This document shows positions 40,710-51,973 of a stretch of DNA of 64,000 bases, piece by piece. Under the pieces are notes generated by a model. The model was not told the DNA's origin and did not search any database. It was given only the letters and a program-made list of their open reading frames with translations. Each line of letters begins with the position of its first letter. Positions within the stretch are counted from its first letter, which is position 1. This DNA comes from Mesostigma viride (lineage: Eukaryota > Streptophyta > Mesostigmatophyceae > Mesostigmatales > Mesostigmataceae). The translations under genes and the position numbers were made by a program. The DNA lies in contig RPFO01000175.1 in assembly GCA_009746045.1 (NCBI GenBank), positions 3,757,231 through 3,821,230 on the forward strand. Reading direction: 5' to 3'.

Positions 40710-43020
40710 CTAGTGGCCATCCGTCTGATAAGTGCCACGAGAGGCCAGCAGGACCTCCAGGTAGGCCTGGTAGTGGGCCACATCCTCGACATTGTCATGC
40801 CTATCTACAGTGAGGAAAACATCGGCCCACACGCCGTCAGGAAAGAGGCCCAGGAAGGCCCAGTAATACCTATGCTGCGTGAGGACGACCTGGCCACGGG
40901 CCCAGTCCAGAAAGCCACAGGCAAAGAGGCGAAGGAAAGGTTCTACCGCGATCAGGCAAAGGGCCCGCAGGAGGAGGCGATGGTACCGGATCCGAGGGCG
41001 CATACCCGTCGGGAAGAACAGGTCCACCAGGGGCTCCACGTTGGACGGCCACAACCGGATGTGCCGAACCTCGCGGGAGCGCCACCGACGACACACTGTC
41101 GCGACCCGAATGTCTCTAGGTAGTCGCTGGCCCGAGGAGGAGGGTGACCGCGGGAGTCTAGACCCTGGCCCGGGATAGGCGCCGGGCGACGGGCATCCCA
41201 CTCAAGGATGGGCTGGAGGACCGTAGTGTACGCAGCACCCGGCACCGCAGGAAACTCTACTGTAAGGGCATCCGAAGCCATAATGCCCAGAGGTGGAGGG
41301 TAAGCCCACTGGAACCCACCGTAGGTGTCCAAGTCGTTGTGGCGCCTAGCCCAGCGATACAGAACGCGCCGGACCAGGATCTCACCCTCGAACACCGGAT
41401 CAGCTAAAATAACCATGTCGAAAGGAGGCCGATCAGTCTCAATGGGTAGGCCACGATCCCGGGCGCCCGACACACCTGGGAGAACCCGTAGGACATGGGA
41501 GAGATGGCAAGCTCAGCAGAGGCGCGCGGCAGGTCACACTGTCGGCAGGCGAGTGCGGACATACCATACCCGGGAATGGGCGTGTCGCGCGACTCCGGCG
41601 TCGCATGCACCACAGAAGGGGCCCTGTCCCGATCACCCTGGGACAACTCCCGGAGGGAATCGGCAGCGCGAGTGGCACGAGGATCCTGACCGGTAGACCG
41701 AACAACCGCCGCCAAGGATCGCGCGGCCGAAGGGGCAGGGGCCGAAGCAGGGGCCGACACAGGGGCGGGAGCCGACACCGACGCAGGTGGCACTGGTACA
41801 ACAGGAGGTCGCGCCGGACCCGAAGCCAGAGAGGGCCGTGACGGACCCGCCACCGCAGCTGGCGCGCCGGTCTCCGTTGCCGGCGCACCCTCAGGCCACA
41901 TATTGAAAATAGGGCCCGTAGGGACAGGCAGTCCGGCATAAGATTGGTTGCCATCCAAACTCCAGTCGGGCACCGGAATCCTCTGCGGGGGACCACCCTC
42001 CCAAAGCCTGGGATGATCGCCCGTGTCGCTGAAGAAACCCCGCACTGGCTGCGATGACACAGCGGGTGGCCCAGAGGAGGCGACGGCGGGCACAGCCGAG
42101 GGGACGGAAGACTCGCGTTGCTGCGCAGAAACGTCGGTCGCAGGCGCCGAGGCACCCGGAGGTGTCGGAGCCGCAGCAACCGAAGGGGTAGGGGGCGCAG
42201 GCGAAACCACCGGTGCCGAAACAACCGAAGGGATAGGGGGCGCGGACACCACAGACACCCCACCTGGCGTGGCCGGAGTCTGCGCTTGGGCCGCCAAGAA
42301 GGCCCCGAACGCCGTGGTCAGGGACTGGATCTGCGCCTGCATAGCCGAAACCGTCGCCGAAAGAGGATCAGGCAAACCCAGAGGGGTAGGCTCCACTGCA
42401 ACACGCCGGGTCGACCGTGGGGACGACGGGACGGGCGAGGGAGGAGCAGACGCTGAGGAGGAGGGCGCAGCGCTCGAGGCCGAATATTCTGGAGTATATG
42501 GTACCTCGGCTGGGGCGCCCGTAGGGGCAGGACCGACAACTGCTACTCCCGCCGATTGATCAGCTATCTCCATGAATTCTACGGCCCGTAGGAGGTCGCA
42601 GGGGTTCTCATCTACCTCTGCATCACCCTCAGCCGGAAGCCAGGGGAACACCTCCCGTAGGCAGGTGCGGCCCACAGGGGTAGAAAGGTAGGAGAACACT
42701 CGGGAGCACTGGAGAACCGCAGCTATCTGTTCTAGGGCCGGACAGCGGGAACCACACCCTAACAAACAGTGCCCGGTATCGTCGAACCCGTGCAAAACAA
42801 GCTGGTGCGGATCATCAGGGGAAGGGCCGTACCACGTGACCCCAAAGAGGGCAGCCCTGACTAAACCCGCATGTTGGGCCTGGAGGGCCGGCTGCACCAC
42901 GCCACCCGGGTAACTGGACCGCGACACCCAGCGGCCCGGTAGGGCCTCGAAATACAGCTCAGGGTCCGGAGGGGGCGGGGACGGCAGCGAGCTCTCGGCC
43001 GGAGGGGTAGGCTCTGACAT
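40710..43020 (-). CDS. E2 ORF3: long accessory protein downstream of the chromodomain
   Basis: Starts at MSEPTPPAESSLPSPPPPDP, 76 bp after the pol stop. The N-terminal 170 residues look folded (YFEALPGRWVSRSSYPGGVV, HGFDDTGHCLLGCGSRCPAL, VFSYLSTPVGRTCLREVFPW). A Pro/Ala/Val-rich disordered stretch of about 350 residues follows. After frame changes near 41470 and 41125 comes the conserved C-terminal domain: PPPRASDYLET, then VEPFLRLFACGFLDW, QVVLTQHRYYWAFLGLFPDG, ending QAYLEVLL. This C-terminal domain aligns to the E1 accessory ORF. Total about 770 residues. Family unknown; no transmembrane segment seen here. GC content is far above that of E2 pol. Confidence 0.65.
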
Positions 43021-43096
43021 GACGGCTGCGGAGGGGAGGGGACAACCAACCACCCGTCGACAGCAGACATAACATAAGAGAGGAGAAGGTCTACAA

Positions 43097-44255
43097 CTAG
43101 AGCTTATGCAGGGTTTTATACTCCTGCAGCAGGCGACTACACCCATCTAGCTCACTCTCCGTATACCAGACCTTATCTACCTCGCTACGAGCATACATCC
43201 ACTTCACCTTATACTGGCGCTGGGTACCGCGGCCCTTTCTGATATCTCTATGGGCCACGATACCCTCTACCTCATCCTCTACCTCACCAGTATCCGGGTT
43301 ATGCTCTAAAGGGGCAGGGGCTAATTCTCTACCAGCGAACGTGCTCTGATGATAGAGCTTCAGCTGGCTTCTATGAAAGGTGCGAGAGTGGGTCTGCCAA
43401 GAGGTAGGAATATCTATCTCATACAGGAAATTACCTACTCTAGACAACACACGGAAGGGTCCTAAGAAGGCGGGCCTAAGTTTCACTTTCAGTTCAGCTT
43501 CGAACTTATGAGCGAAGCGGCCAACACGAGGGCCTTCTACTAAGACTAAATCTCCTATTTCTATCTCAGGTGCTCTTCTATCTAATGAGGCACGCAACCT
43601 AGCAAGGTATTTGGCCTGCGCCCTATGGTACCCTGCAATAGCGTTGTCGTGTGCATTCTTCATCTTATCTAATAACGCCTGCACACCTTCTACAGTATCC
43701 CGGGACACATCATCCTTGTCCCGTAAAGGACTAGCTAAGAGAGAGGTAGGGGTAAGAGGTTGTCTACCAGTATCTAGGAAGAAGGGCGTATAACCATGCG
43801 CAGCCTGAGGGCAGTTGTTAAGGGAAAATTCTACCAGACATAGATAATCCTCCCAATCACTCCCAGAGCCATTCACATAATGCCGCAGAGCTTCTTCCAC
43901 TACCCTATTCAAACGTTCTACTAAATGAGACGAGGAGGAGTGGTAGGCAGTACCGAATGTGACCTTGGTACCGATAGCAGCGAAGAACTGCTGCCAAAAA
44001 TCAGAAGTAAATAACTTATCTTTATCACTAATAAACTGCCTACTCAAACCATGATATCTATATACGTTATTAAGGTATAGGCGTGCGCAATCGCGTGCGG
44101 TGAGTTCTAAGGGACACGGCACGAGATGGCACATGCGAGTAAAACGATCTACAAAAACAAGGATCTGGGCGTTACCTCTATCATTCTTCCTAAAAGGACC
44201 TACAAAATCCATCATAATAGAATCCCAAGGCATGATGGGATCAGGTAAGGTCCTA
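43097..44255 (-). CDS. pol: E2 integrase core and chromodomain
   Basis: One unbroken minus frame of about 380 codons. Catalytic residues are seen in SIMMDFVGPFRKN (Asp), LSRQFISDKDKLFTSDFW (Asp) and SSSSHLVERLNRVVEEAL (Glu). The GPY/F-like block KLRPAFLGPFRVL follows, then a chromodomain: EVEGIVAHRDIRKG, RQYKVKWMYARSEVDKVWYT and LDGCSRLLQEY. The zinc-finger half lies at 45957-46100, separated by a TIR element; removing it gives an uninterrupted AEP-RTLPDP reading. Integrase joins cDNA to chromatin; the chromodomain probably guides site choice, by family analogy. Confidence 0.92.
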
Positions 44256-45956
44256 GCCCCTAAATGGGCAGAAATACTGCCGATGCATCGGCTGTAACTT
44301 CACAATTTTGCAAACCAGATGCCATCCAACCCACCCATATCCAATGGCTGTCCTTGGGGGCCAAGCATGTCCATGAGTTGCCCTTCGGGTTGGTATATCA
44401 CAACCTTACATATATGCAGGGTAGGCCATGTATAACTGCCGTCAAAGTCAGGGGGGTCAAGACGAGCGTTTTCATTTTTGGTAGAATGTGCATTTTGAAT
44501 TATGTTGTAAGAGCTAGGCACCTACCACTTCAGGGATGATAAACAATTAGTTGCTGAACAGTTTGAGCCGTTGGGGTCATCATTTGGGTGGGTATACCAG
44601 CAGTTACACCCAGTACAGCCCATAGGGGTACCGATGGTAACAAGCAACCAAGGGGGTAGGAGTGGGCATACTACCTACTAATACCTACTAATATGGCCCC
44701 CAACCATGCCACACAATACATTTCCCTTCCACAATGATGGGGAAACATAACTGCATCATCACACTGCCCTTACATGGCACCTATGTGCAGGTGCCACCTT
44801 GTCCATGCACGTAGGTAACGTGGTACGGATACCCTACGCAAGGCATGCATTCTAGGAGGCAGCCACCAACAAACTAGTGATTTTAAGCCTATTTCAGCCT
44901 GCCCTAGCAAGGATAAACTAGGCCTAAGCTGCTATAGCTTGCCAGGTGATGGCCAGCACACCTGGTGGCACATGCTGACAATGGGAAGCTTCTACTCACC
45001 GGTTACATGCTTGATGATGCCACAGAGACCAGCCAACTGCCTCACACTCATGCAATATGTGTGTGGGAAATGTATAACAAACATATATGGAGGTATTCAA
45101 ACCCATACAGCCTCTAAAACTTATCACCATCACCCTGTGGCAGGTCAACTGACTGATGGAAGCATCTAAGAAGGGTGTTTTAGAAAGGGGCCAGGCCAGG
45201 GTCAAGAAAGAGCATGTATAATGCAAAAAGAATGTGCTACACAAGCTAGAACGTATATATAAACGTCAAACATCGATAGGAAAACGATGATTAAGCTTTA
45301 CCAGGCATGGATGGCGTTACCTTGGCCCAGGCGGTGGCCGCAAAATGGCGCATTTCGGCACGCCAAAGTTGTGCAGCATGGTCGCTGGATTCGGCGATTT
45401 CTGGCCACCCTTGCACGTTTACGACTACTATGTATCATAAAAAGTACAAAGAAACCAATATATCCTTTAAAATACGCAGGAAAGGTATTGCTGTCAACGT
45501 TTCTATCGTCCGGCCTGATCGCAGTTTTTTCCAGCAAGAACGCTGCCGACACCTATCAAATGGCATTCCCGCGAACCAAAAATTGGCATGTATCATCTTT
45601 AGGACGTATAAAATCAATTTCCTGAGTTTGGTCAGAAAATTCGAACGAAAACGGAAATGCCATGCGTGGGCGCAAGCCGCCATGGCCAGGTCGTCGTTTT
45701 CCGGAATGCACGTTGTACGCGAAAAAGTACCCTGACCCCTTGTACTTCGACCGACCAGAACACCTCTATAACTTTGTCAGAAGTATGCAAACCCTAGTAC
45801 CATGCTGTGAGGAAAATTATAAACTTTCGATCTTCTCAGCTAAACTTTTCCTAATTCTCAATAGTTTTCGCGGCATTTGGTCCCCCGAGAAGGGGCCGAC
45901 GTGTCGGCTGTAACTCAGTTTTAGGCGGAAAATCGGCAGCCAGACCATTTAGGGGC
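44256..45956. mobile_element. 1.70-kb TIR element in the E2 integrase
   Basis: Inverted ends GCCCCTAAATGG, flanked by TA (44254-44255 and 45957-45958); the alternative reading is 4-bp CTAG with CCCCTAAATGG ends. Excision restores the integrase frame exactly. TCGGCTGTAACT lies near both ends in direct orientation. No transposase recognised; small frames around 45300-45700 have no motif. The short TIR and palindromic target leave the superfamily open. Confidence 0.88.
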
Positions 45957-48472
45957 TAGGCTCTGCTATCTGTCCTACATTGTTGGGTTTCATTTCCTGA
46001 CAAGATTGACAGGTTCTAACATACTCATCTACATCCTTTAAAAGGGAAGGCCAGTAGTAAGAGCGGGCTACTAGGTCCCGTACCCGTTTACCACCCTGAT
46101 GAGCAGCTAAGTCATGCAACTCAAAGAGCAAGGAGGAGCGACAGATAGGAGGGACATACAGGCGCCATTGAGGGGGAGAATCTGCTATCTGCACATATAA
46201 AAATCCACCTACAAATTTACAAGGGTGCTTGCCTAATTGTTGGGGATGGGCAGCAATGGCAGCTAATGCTTCCGGCTCAGTGGCCGTAAATCGACTAATA
46301 AGGCGTTCAAGATCAGAGGTAGGCATCGCTACAGAGGTATCCAGAACAGGTTTAAAGAGATCTCCTACCGCCTTGCCAAAGAGAAGGGGAGGTCCTAGAG
46401 GGACTATGTTTTCATAAGATTTTCCCGACCTAGTCGCTATATGGCTAAGTGGTATAGAAATTTTATTTTTCCCCTCCCCCCCCACCGAGACCACAGGAAG
46501 GGCCTCACACGGGAGAGAGAGTCCTACGTGAGAAAGGAGATCAGGCATGCGAACTGCTGTATGAAAAAGGTAGGCATAGGATTCATCATCAGGTAGTTCA
46601 CCATACGGGGTTACACCCATAGTAGTAGGAACTAGAGTAGTATTGAGAACATCAAGGTCCTCGAAAAAGGAGTAATCTGCACGACGGGAGAGTGCATCTG
46701 GTACTATGTTATCTACACCCTTAACATACTGAAGTTTAAAAGGGGAGAACTGTGCTAAAAACTCCATCCAGCGCGCTTGACGAGGGGTGAGGTTGGGGTG
46801 TGAGAGAAGATGGGTAAGGGGACGGTGGTCCGTCTGGATAACTAATCTATAAGGATCAAGCTCACAGGGTTCATTCAGACAAACATCAAATTGAGCACCT
46901 TTAAGAAAGTGCTGCCACGCGTGGCAACAATACACCACAGCTAATAGTTCTTGCTGGTGTACGGGATAGTTACGCTCCGCAGGAAGCATTGTCCTAGAGA
47001 TATACTCGATTGGCTGTAAGCCCTGACCCTGATCCTGAAGAAGGACGCCCCCTATAGCTACCTTGCTAGCATCTGTAGCTACAACAAAGGGTTTAGTAGT
47101 ATCCGGTAGGATGAGTACGGGAGGGGAGAGGAGTAGGGATTTTAGACACTGGAAAGCCGACTGACATTCACTACTCCAAACAAAGGGGATATCCTTCTTT
47201 AATAGATGATTAATAGGAGCTGCTATAGTTGCGAAACGCGGGATAAAACGCCTATAGTAAGAAGCAATTCCTAGAAAACTACGTACACCTTTAACGTCGG
47301 TAGGGGTAGGCCATTCCTGAATTGACTTAGTCTTGTCAGGGTCGGTAGCAACCCCGGCATCTGACAGGACGTGCCCTAAAAATGGGACACTTCTACCAGA
47401 GCGAACCTTAGCACGGCGCGCCCATAAAGAATTTTCGGCCATGATTTCTAATACTTTCTTTAAATCACGTAGGTGCGTTTCAAAATCAGGTGAATAAATA
47501 AGGATATCATCTAAGTAAGCTTGAGCACAAGAACGGTCATGCTCAGATAAAGAAACAGAGGAGAAGGAAGGATCCTTTAAATCAGAGGACACTTGAGGGA
47601 GGTGAGAATTTCCCATAACAGGTCTAAGCACTTCATTCATTAACATTTGGAAAGAGGCAGGAGAGTTACAGAGTCCCATAGCCGCTACTCTAAACTGGTA
47701 ATGTCCAAAAGGGGTAGCAAAGGCGGTTTTGTGGCAATCCTCAGGAGCTATCTATACGTAGTTGCCAAAAACCATCCGCGCAATCTAATACTGTGAAACA
47801 GGTAGAACCTTTAACCTTATTAAATATATCATCAATACGAGGTAGAGGGTATTTAGACTTCACAGTAATATCGTTTACCTTCCTATAATCAGTAACTAGG
47901 CGAAACTTGCCATTTGGCTTAGGAACTAACAGGACACCAGCGGAGTAGGGGGAGTTACTAGGCTCTATCAAACCTGCTTCTAATAATGATACTAAAATCT
48001 GTTTTAGTTCCTTTAATTCGGTAGGGCCCATTCTATACATCGGAGAGTGTGTAGGAACTGCACCGTCCTTGATAACTACACGGTGTAAAACAGAACGAGG
48101 AGGAGGATAAGAAGGAGTCTTTTCTTCGAATACTTTAGAAGAATCTATCACAGCCATGTATCTTACTATTTCATTTTCAGTAAATCCCACTCCTATTGTA
48201 TCCACTGTATTTACATCTATATCCACACTATTATTAGTGATAGGTATCTCTTGTACTTCTAACTGAAGGAACATACATAATAGGTATCCATATTCCTTTA
48301 GTTCCGATCGCAATTCGTCATTGGACATTAATACTTCAGGTATAGGTCTCACAGGAGGATCAACAGGTGTAGGAGGAGTAATATCTACCAAGGATAAATT
48401 TTCTAATCTATAATGACGTTCCGGTACCCAGTAAGAGCTATCTGGAAACCAGATGACCATAGTATCATAATT
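45957..48472 (-). CDS. pol: E2 reverse transcriptase, RNase H and integrase zinc finger
   Basis: Two minus frames joined near 47750. The first reads VIWFPDSSYWVPERHYRLEN, MYRMGPTELKELKQILVSLL, KFRLVTDYRKVNDITVKSKY and TCFTVLDCADGFWQLRI. The second continues GLCNSPASFQMLMNEVLRPV, AQAYLDDILIYSPDF (YLDD site), VRSFLGIASYYRRFIPRF, RNase H blocks FVVATDASKVAIGGVLLQD, QQELLAVVYCCHAW and IQTDHRPLTHLL, then the linker and the HHCC finger (FELHDLAAHQGGKRV and CQSCQ). All Ty3 catalytic residues are present. Only the single frame change and the downstream transposon spoil an otherwise well-kept gene. Confidence 0.92.
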
Positions 48473-48475
48473 AAT

Positions 48476-49058
48476 GGTATCGGGGTTCTTTGAACGGAGT
48501 TTCTTCTATACGTGAATGCGGGAACAAGAGGCCGCTGGATGAGCGGCTTATAGGTCGTAGTGTTTACTCGTAGCTGTTTGGCTAGAGCTTTTGTGATTAG
48601 TAGATGCAATATAGTGCATGGTTGAAAAATGAATTAAATAAAATGTGCGTTCCGCGCTTGGGTTGATTATACCCGGGCGGAACGGGGCGTGAGGTGCAGT
48701 GCCCCTGAAAAGAACAACCTACGCATTATTTAATACTAGCCGTGCAGATTCGGGATATTCTACCCCCGGTCTGTACGGTTAGCGTCTTACTAGCATCCAC
48801 TAAACATAAGGGTTTAATGACGTCAGTTAGCTAGGGATAAGGGAGGTTTTGCGACTAAAAGCCGCTCTGGCTGGTTTTGTCGGCCTCTTTCTTTGCTCCC
48901 CACCCACCCACCCGTGTCTTGGTTGCCTCTAGGGCAACGTACTTCATGAAGGGCCTTGAACGGCGTGCCTCCGGGCATGTCAATTAGTGTCACATGTATG
49001 CTTCCACTTATTGTTTTAATGAAGATGCTGGTTTTTGTGGGAGCTACGTGGGACATGA
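48476..49058. mobile_element. 583-bp insertion in E2 protease/RT junction (TSD AAT)
   Basis: Removing it and one AAT (48473-48475 or 49059-49061) restores the reading LLGLDWHQDNKI-NYDTMVIWFPDS, so the limits are exact. The ends GGTATCGGGG and CATGA show no inverted repeat. The interior is unrecognised, with a pyrimidine-poor run near 48660-48720. Class unknown. Confidence 0.75.
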
Positions 49059-49667
49059 AATCTTGTTATCTTGGTGCCAATCTAATCCTAGTAATACATC
49101 AGCTGTAGTGATAGGGCCTATAGTGGCCGTCAGGTCGACCGTACGTCCTTGTATGACCAGGGGAAGGGACACCGTACCCGGGGAATGACTGGTGTGACCG
49201 TCAGCATAATGGACAGTGACAGTTTTTGTGTGAGGGGTAGGGACTAGTCCTAAACGCCTAACTAGGGCTTCGCTCACAAAGGAGCTAGCCGCACCGCTAT
49301 CCACTAACACAGAGACATTCAAGAGTTCATCAGCATGCAAGAAGGGGTCTACAACAGTATGAGGGACGGTTAAGCCACCATTCAAGAACATAAGAGGACG
49401 CACACGTAGTGGTAGGGATGATTCAGCTCCTACAGAGGTTATAAAAACAGGCAAGCAAAAATTATTATCTGGGGTACTATCTAAGGACCTGTCCAGGTTA
49501 CCCCCGGCTGACAGGCCTACTGTTCCCCCTCCCCCCCAAATCCATAGGAACGAACCCCGAAGAAGACCCTGGCGGAAAAGCCACTGCTGGAGGGTCACGA
49601 GGGATTGAAGAGGGTGCGGGAGCCTGATTATCATAGGGGAACCCTGGGGATCCTGTCTGCACAGCAT
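49059..49667 (-). CDS. pol: E2 retropepsin-like protease
   Basis: The minus frame contains LRVRPLMFLNGGLTVPHTVV, NVSVLVDSGAASSFVSEALV with the DSGA catalytic box, VTVHYADGHTSHSPGTVSL and TTADVLLGLDWHQDN. Spacing matches the E1 and H proteases. It overlaps the end of gag by 170 bp in the +1 frame; a G-rich run near 49530-49545 lies in the overlap, where slippage or an indel would join gag and pol. The 583-bp insertion cuts the frame just after LLGLDW. Confidence 0.88.
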
Positions 49668-51249
49668 TCAGCCTACTAGGGGTAGCTGAAGGAATGCGTC
49701 CTGGAGTGGGACGAATAGGAGCACGCTGAGGGGTACGAGGAGGGCGAGCGTCGGGATGAGGGGGAGCACCCGAAAGGAACTTGGGGCACTCACGTTTAAG
49801 ATGACCTACTTCCTTACAATGATAGCAGGTGATATGAGAGACATCCAGAGCTGAAAGGTCAGTCACACAAATATCTAATTCTTCTACATAGGAGTTCTCC
49901 TCCTCAGGGGTAAGACTAATATTATTGATACGGGAACGGGTAGGAAGAGAAGGCGTGGAGAAGAAATCTGCTACTCGTAAAAGATGCTGGCGCACATGCT
50001 TAAGGGGCAGGTCAGTAAAACGGTAGGCAGAGAACTGGCGCTTGACTTCACGCAATAAGGGTCTACTGAGGCCCTGAAGGAAGCGGGCACGGACTTCTGC
50101 ACCCGACAAATCCCTAATTCGTACCATCTGGGCATCAAACTCTTTCATATATTCCTTGAAGGATTTGGTACCCTGCTGCAAGGTACCAAAGGCTAATCTA
50201 TCCTGCCAATCTGCATCAGGAGGGACTAAATGGTTCTCTAAACGCTTAAACAATTCTGCCACAGAGTTTGGGTAGGCATGAGAGGCAAGAGACTCACACT
50301 GAATGAGGTTAGCAAGCTCAGGAGTAATGCAGGTAGTAAGATAATGAGGAACTAGTACGGCATCAGAGAGGCGCCACCTATTGTGGTTCTGCCAGGACTC
50401 TGTGTTCTGGGTGAGCAACATAATGAAAGTGAAAAACTGTTGAGGGGAAGACTTGACATCCAGCTTAGGAAGGTTGGCAAAGAGGGGAAGAGCAGGAGGC
50501 TTAGGGGGATTAGAAGAATCAGTTTTTCCCATGGGGCCACTATCTTCCACTGCTACATAAGCGGGATAGAAGGAGGGGATAGGAAAAGTTTTGGGTAGGG
50601 GCCTAGAGGGAGCCACCGTTTCAGGATGGTGCCCATAGGAGAAGGGAACAGTATATTGCTCACGAAGGGAGGAGTAGGCAAAATGATCATAATTCCTATC
50701 ATCTAGGGGCATGGTACTGAAATCATTGTTAACTTCTAAATCAGCCACACGGGTAGGGACCTGGGCAGCCTCATAGGCCGTCTCGGGGTAGGACCAGGAA
50801 GCAGGTGGGAAAAAGGGAACTGCACTAGGGCGCCCAGAAGGGCCAACAGGGGCAGAGGTACGACCCGTGTTAATGGCAGGCATTGAAGGCACAGGGTGGG
50901 AAGGAGGCCTAGAAGCATTGTTAGTGAGTGAGGACCTGCTGGAGGGGTGAGCCAAGGTTGCAGAAGGGGCAGGGGCCTGGTTCACAGCAAAAGAAGGTTC
51001 ATCACTAAATCTGACTTGTGAAAGACGTTGTTCATAGGTAGGTGGGGTAATGGAGGGACGCCGGCGACCACCAGCAACAGGAGAAGGAGGTGAGGTACGC
51101 AGAATACCTTGAGGGGTAAGATGGTGTACCGTTTCCAAGGAGTCCCGTCGGTTACCACGAGTATTGTTATTGTCACTATTATTAGTATTATTATTATTAT
51201 TATTATTATTGGTATGTATAGGCGACATATCTCCACCCACTGGATCCAT
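49498..51249 (-). CDS. gag: E2 Gag polyprotein
   Basis: 583 codons from MDPVGGDMSPIHTN. A poly-Asn stretch (AAT repeats) lies at residues 14-30, then a Ser/Pro-rich N-terminal region. The capsid-like domain covers about residues 250-430 (LFANLPKLDVKSSPQQFFTF, CESLASHAYPNSVAELFKRL, RLAFGTLQQGTKSFKEYMKE, RARFLQGLSRPLLREVKRQF). The zinc knuckle CYHCKEVGHLKREC lies near 470-485. It forms particles and packages RNA. The frame is intact. It is preceded on the minus strand by a pyrimidine run ending in CAG, which could be a splice acceptor. Confidence 0.92.
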   Translation of the reverse strand: MDPVGGDMSPIHTNNNNNNNNTNNSDNNNTRGNRRDSLETVHHLTPQGILRTSPPSPVAGGRRRPSITPPTYEQRLSQVRFSDEPSFAVNQAPAPSATLAHPSSRSSLTNNASRPPSHPVPSMPAINTGRTSAPVGPSGRPSAVPFFPPASWSYPETAYEAAQVPTRVADLEVNNDFSTMPLDDRNYDHFAYSSLREQYTVPFSYGHHPETVAPSRPLPKTFPIPSFYPAYVAVEDSGPMGKTDSSNPPKPPALPLFANLPKLDVKSSPQQFFTFIMLLTQNTESWQNHNRWRLSDAVLVPHYLTTCITPELANLIQCESLASHAYPNSVAELFKRLENHLVPPDADWQDRLAFGTLQQGTKSFKEYMKEFDAQMVRIRDLSGAEVRARFLQGLSRPLLREVKRQFSAYRFTDLPLKHVRQHLLRVADFFSTPSLPTRSRINNISLTPEEENSYVEELDICVTDLSALDVSHITCYHCKEVGHLKRECPKFLSGAPPHPDARPPRTPQRAPIRPTPGRIPSATPSRLNAVQTGSPGFPYDNQAPAPSSIPRDPPAVAFPPGSSSGFVPMDLGGRGNSRPVSRG

Positions 51250-51314
51250 GTTTAATTCAGTAAAGGAATAGGAATCTAGCTGAAAGCAACAAAGGAAAAA
51301 GGAAAAGCGTTTAA

Positions 51315-51943
51315 CCCCTCCACCGTCTCTGACTCGTGACTAAAATGAGTCACGAGTTGCACAGTATGCCACAGGTGCCCCCATTCAGCCTAATTATTTT
51401 TTCTAGAACATACAAGGAACCAAGCATAACCATATTAGGGCCCACCTGGGGGTATAGTGGGTGGTCCCAGCGCTAGGCCCCCCTGCTCTATAAATAGCTC
51501 CCCCTCAGGGGGGTACGGTGAGTGTGCGCGGTGACACCCTTATAATGGATGATAGACCCCTTTCCTCGATGAGTTGACCCTGGGGTTGGTTTTGTAGATA
51601 GATTTTTTAGTTAGAATGGGATACAAACACTAAAAATTGTAACTGCCCCAGGGACCCATCAGCTGGTGCTAGAAATAACTGGGTTTTTTCCCTACTCAGA
51701 CAGCTGTGCACCAGGGTACCCCAATACCCCCTTGACTTTGACCAGGGTTTCCACCCTGATACGGTGGTCAACTACGGTCAGACAAGTGTCCTACGGATAG
51801 AGCGAATCTAGATCTTTTCTGTGGTCTAGTTGGTTCCCGCCAAAACCTTCCCGCCAAATCCCTACAGGGCGCACAAACTCGTGCAGAAGGTGAGGCATGA
51901 GAAAAACTCGCAGTCAAAAATCTGCACGAGGACGGTTGAGGGG
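51315..51943. mobile_element. 629-bp TTAA-flanked (piggyBac-type) MITE in the E2 leader
   Basis: TTAA at 51311-51314 and 51944-51947. The inverted ends are CCCCTCCACCGTC and CCCCTCAACCGTC. It contains CTATAAATAGC followed by CAGGGGGGTACGGTG, a block also present in the 35384-37101 element (35559-35595), so the two belong to one superfamily and probably one family tree. Confidence 0.9.
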
Positions 51944-51973
51944 TTAAGTTCTGAAGCAAGGACAAAATTAAAA

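Noticed and set aside
41439..42559. Long Arg/Gly-rich frames on both strands over E2 ORF3
   Set aside because: Shadows of a GC-rich Pro/Ala-coding stretch; only the frame in line with the conserved C-terminal domain is kept.
48476..49058. Intron in E2 pol
   Set aside because: No GT-AG or GC-AG at the exact limits on the coding strand, and a 3-bp duplication fits insertion better.
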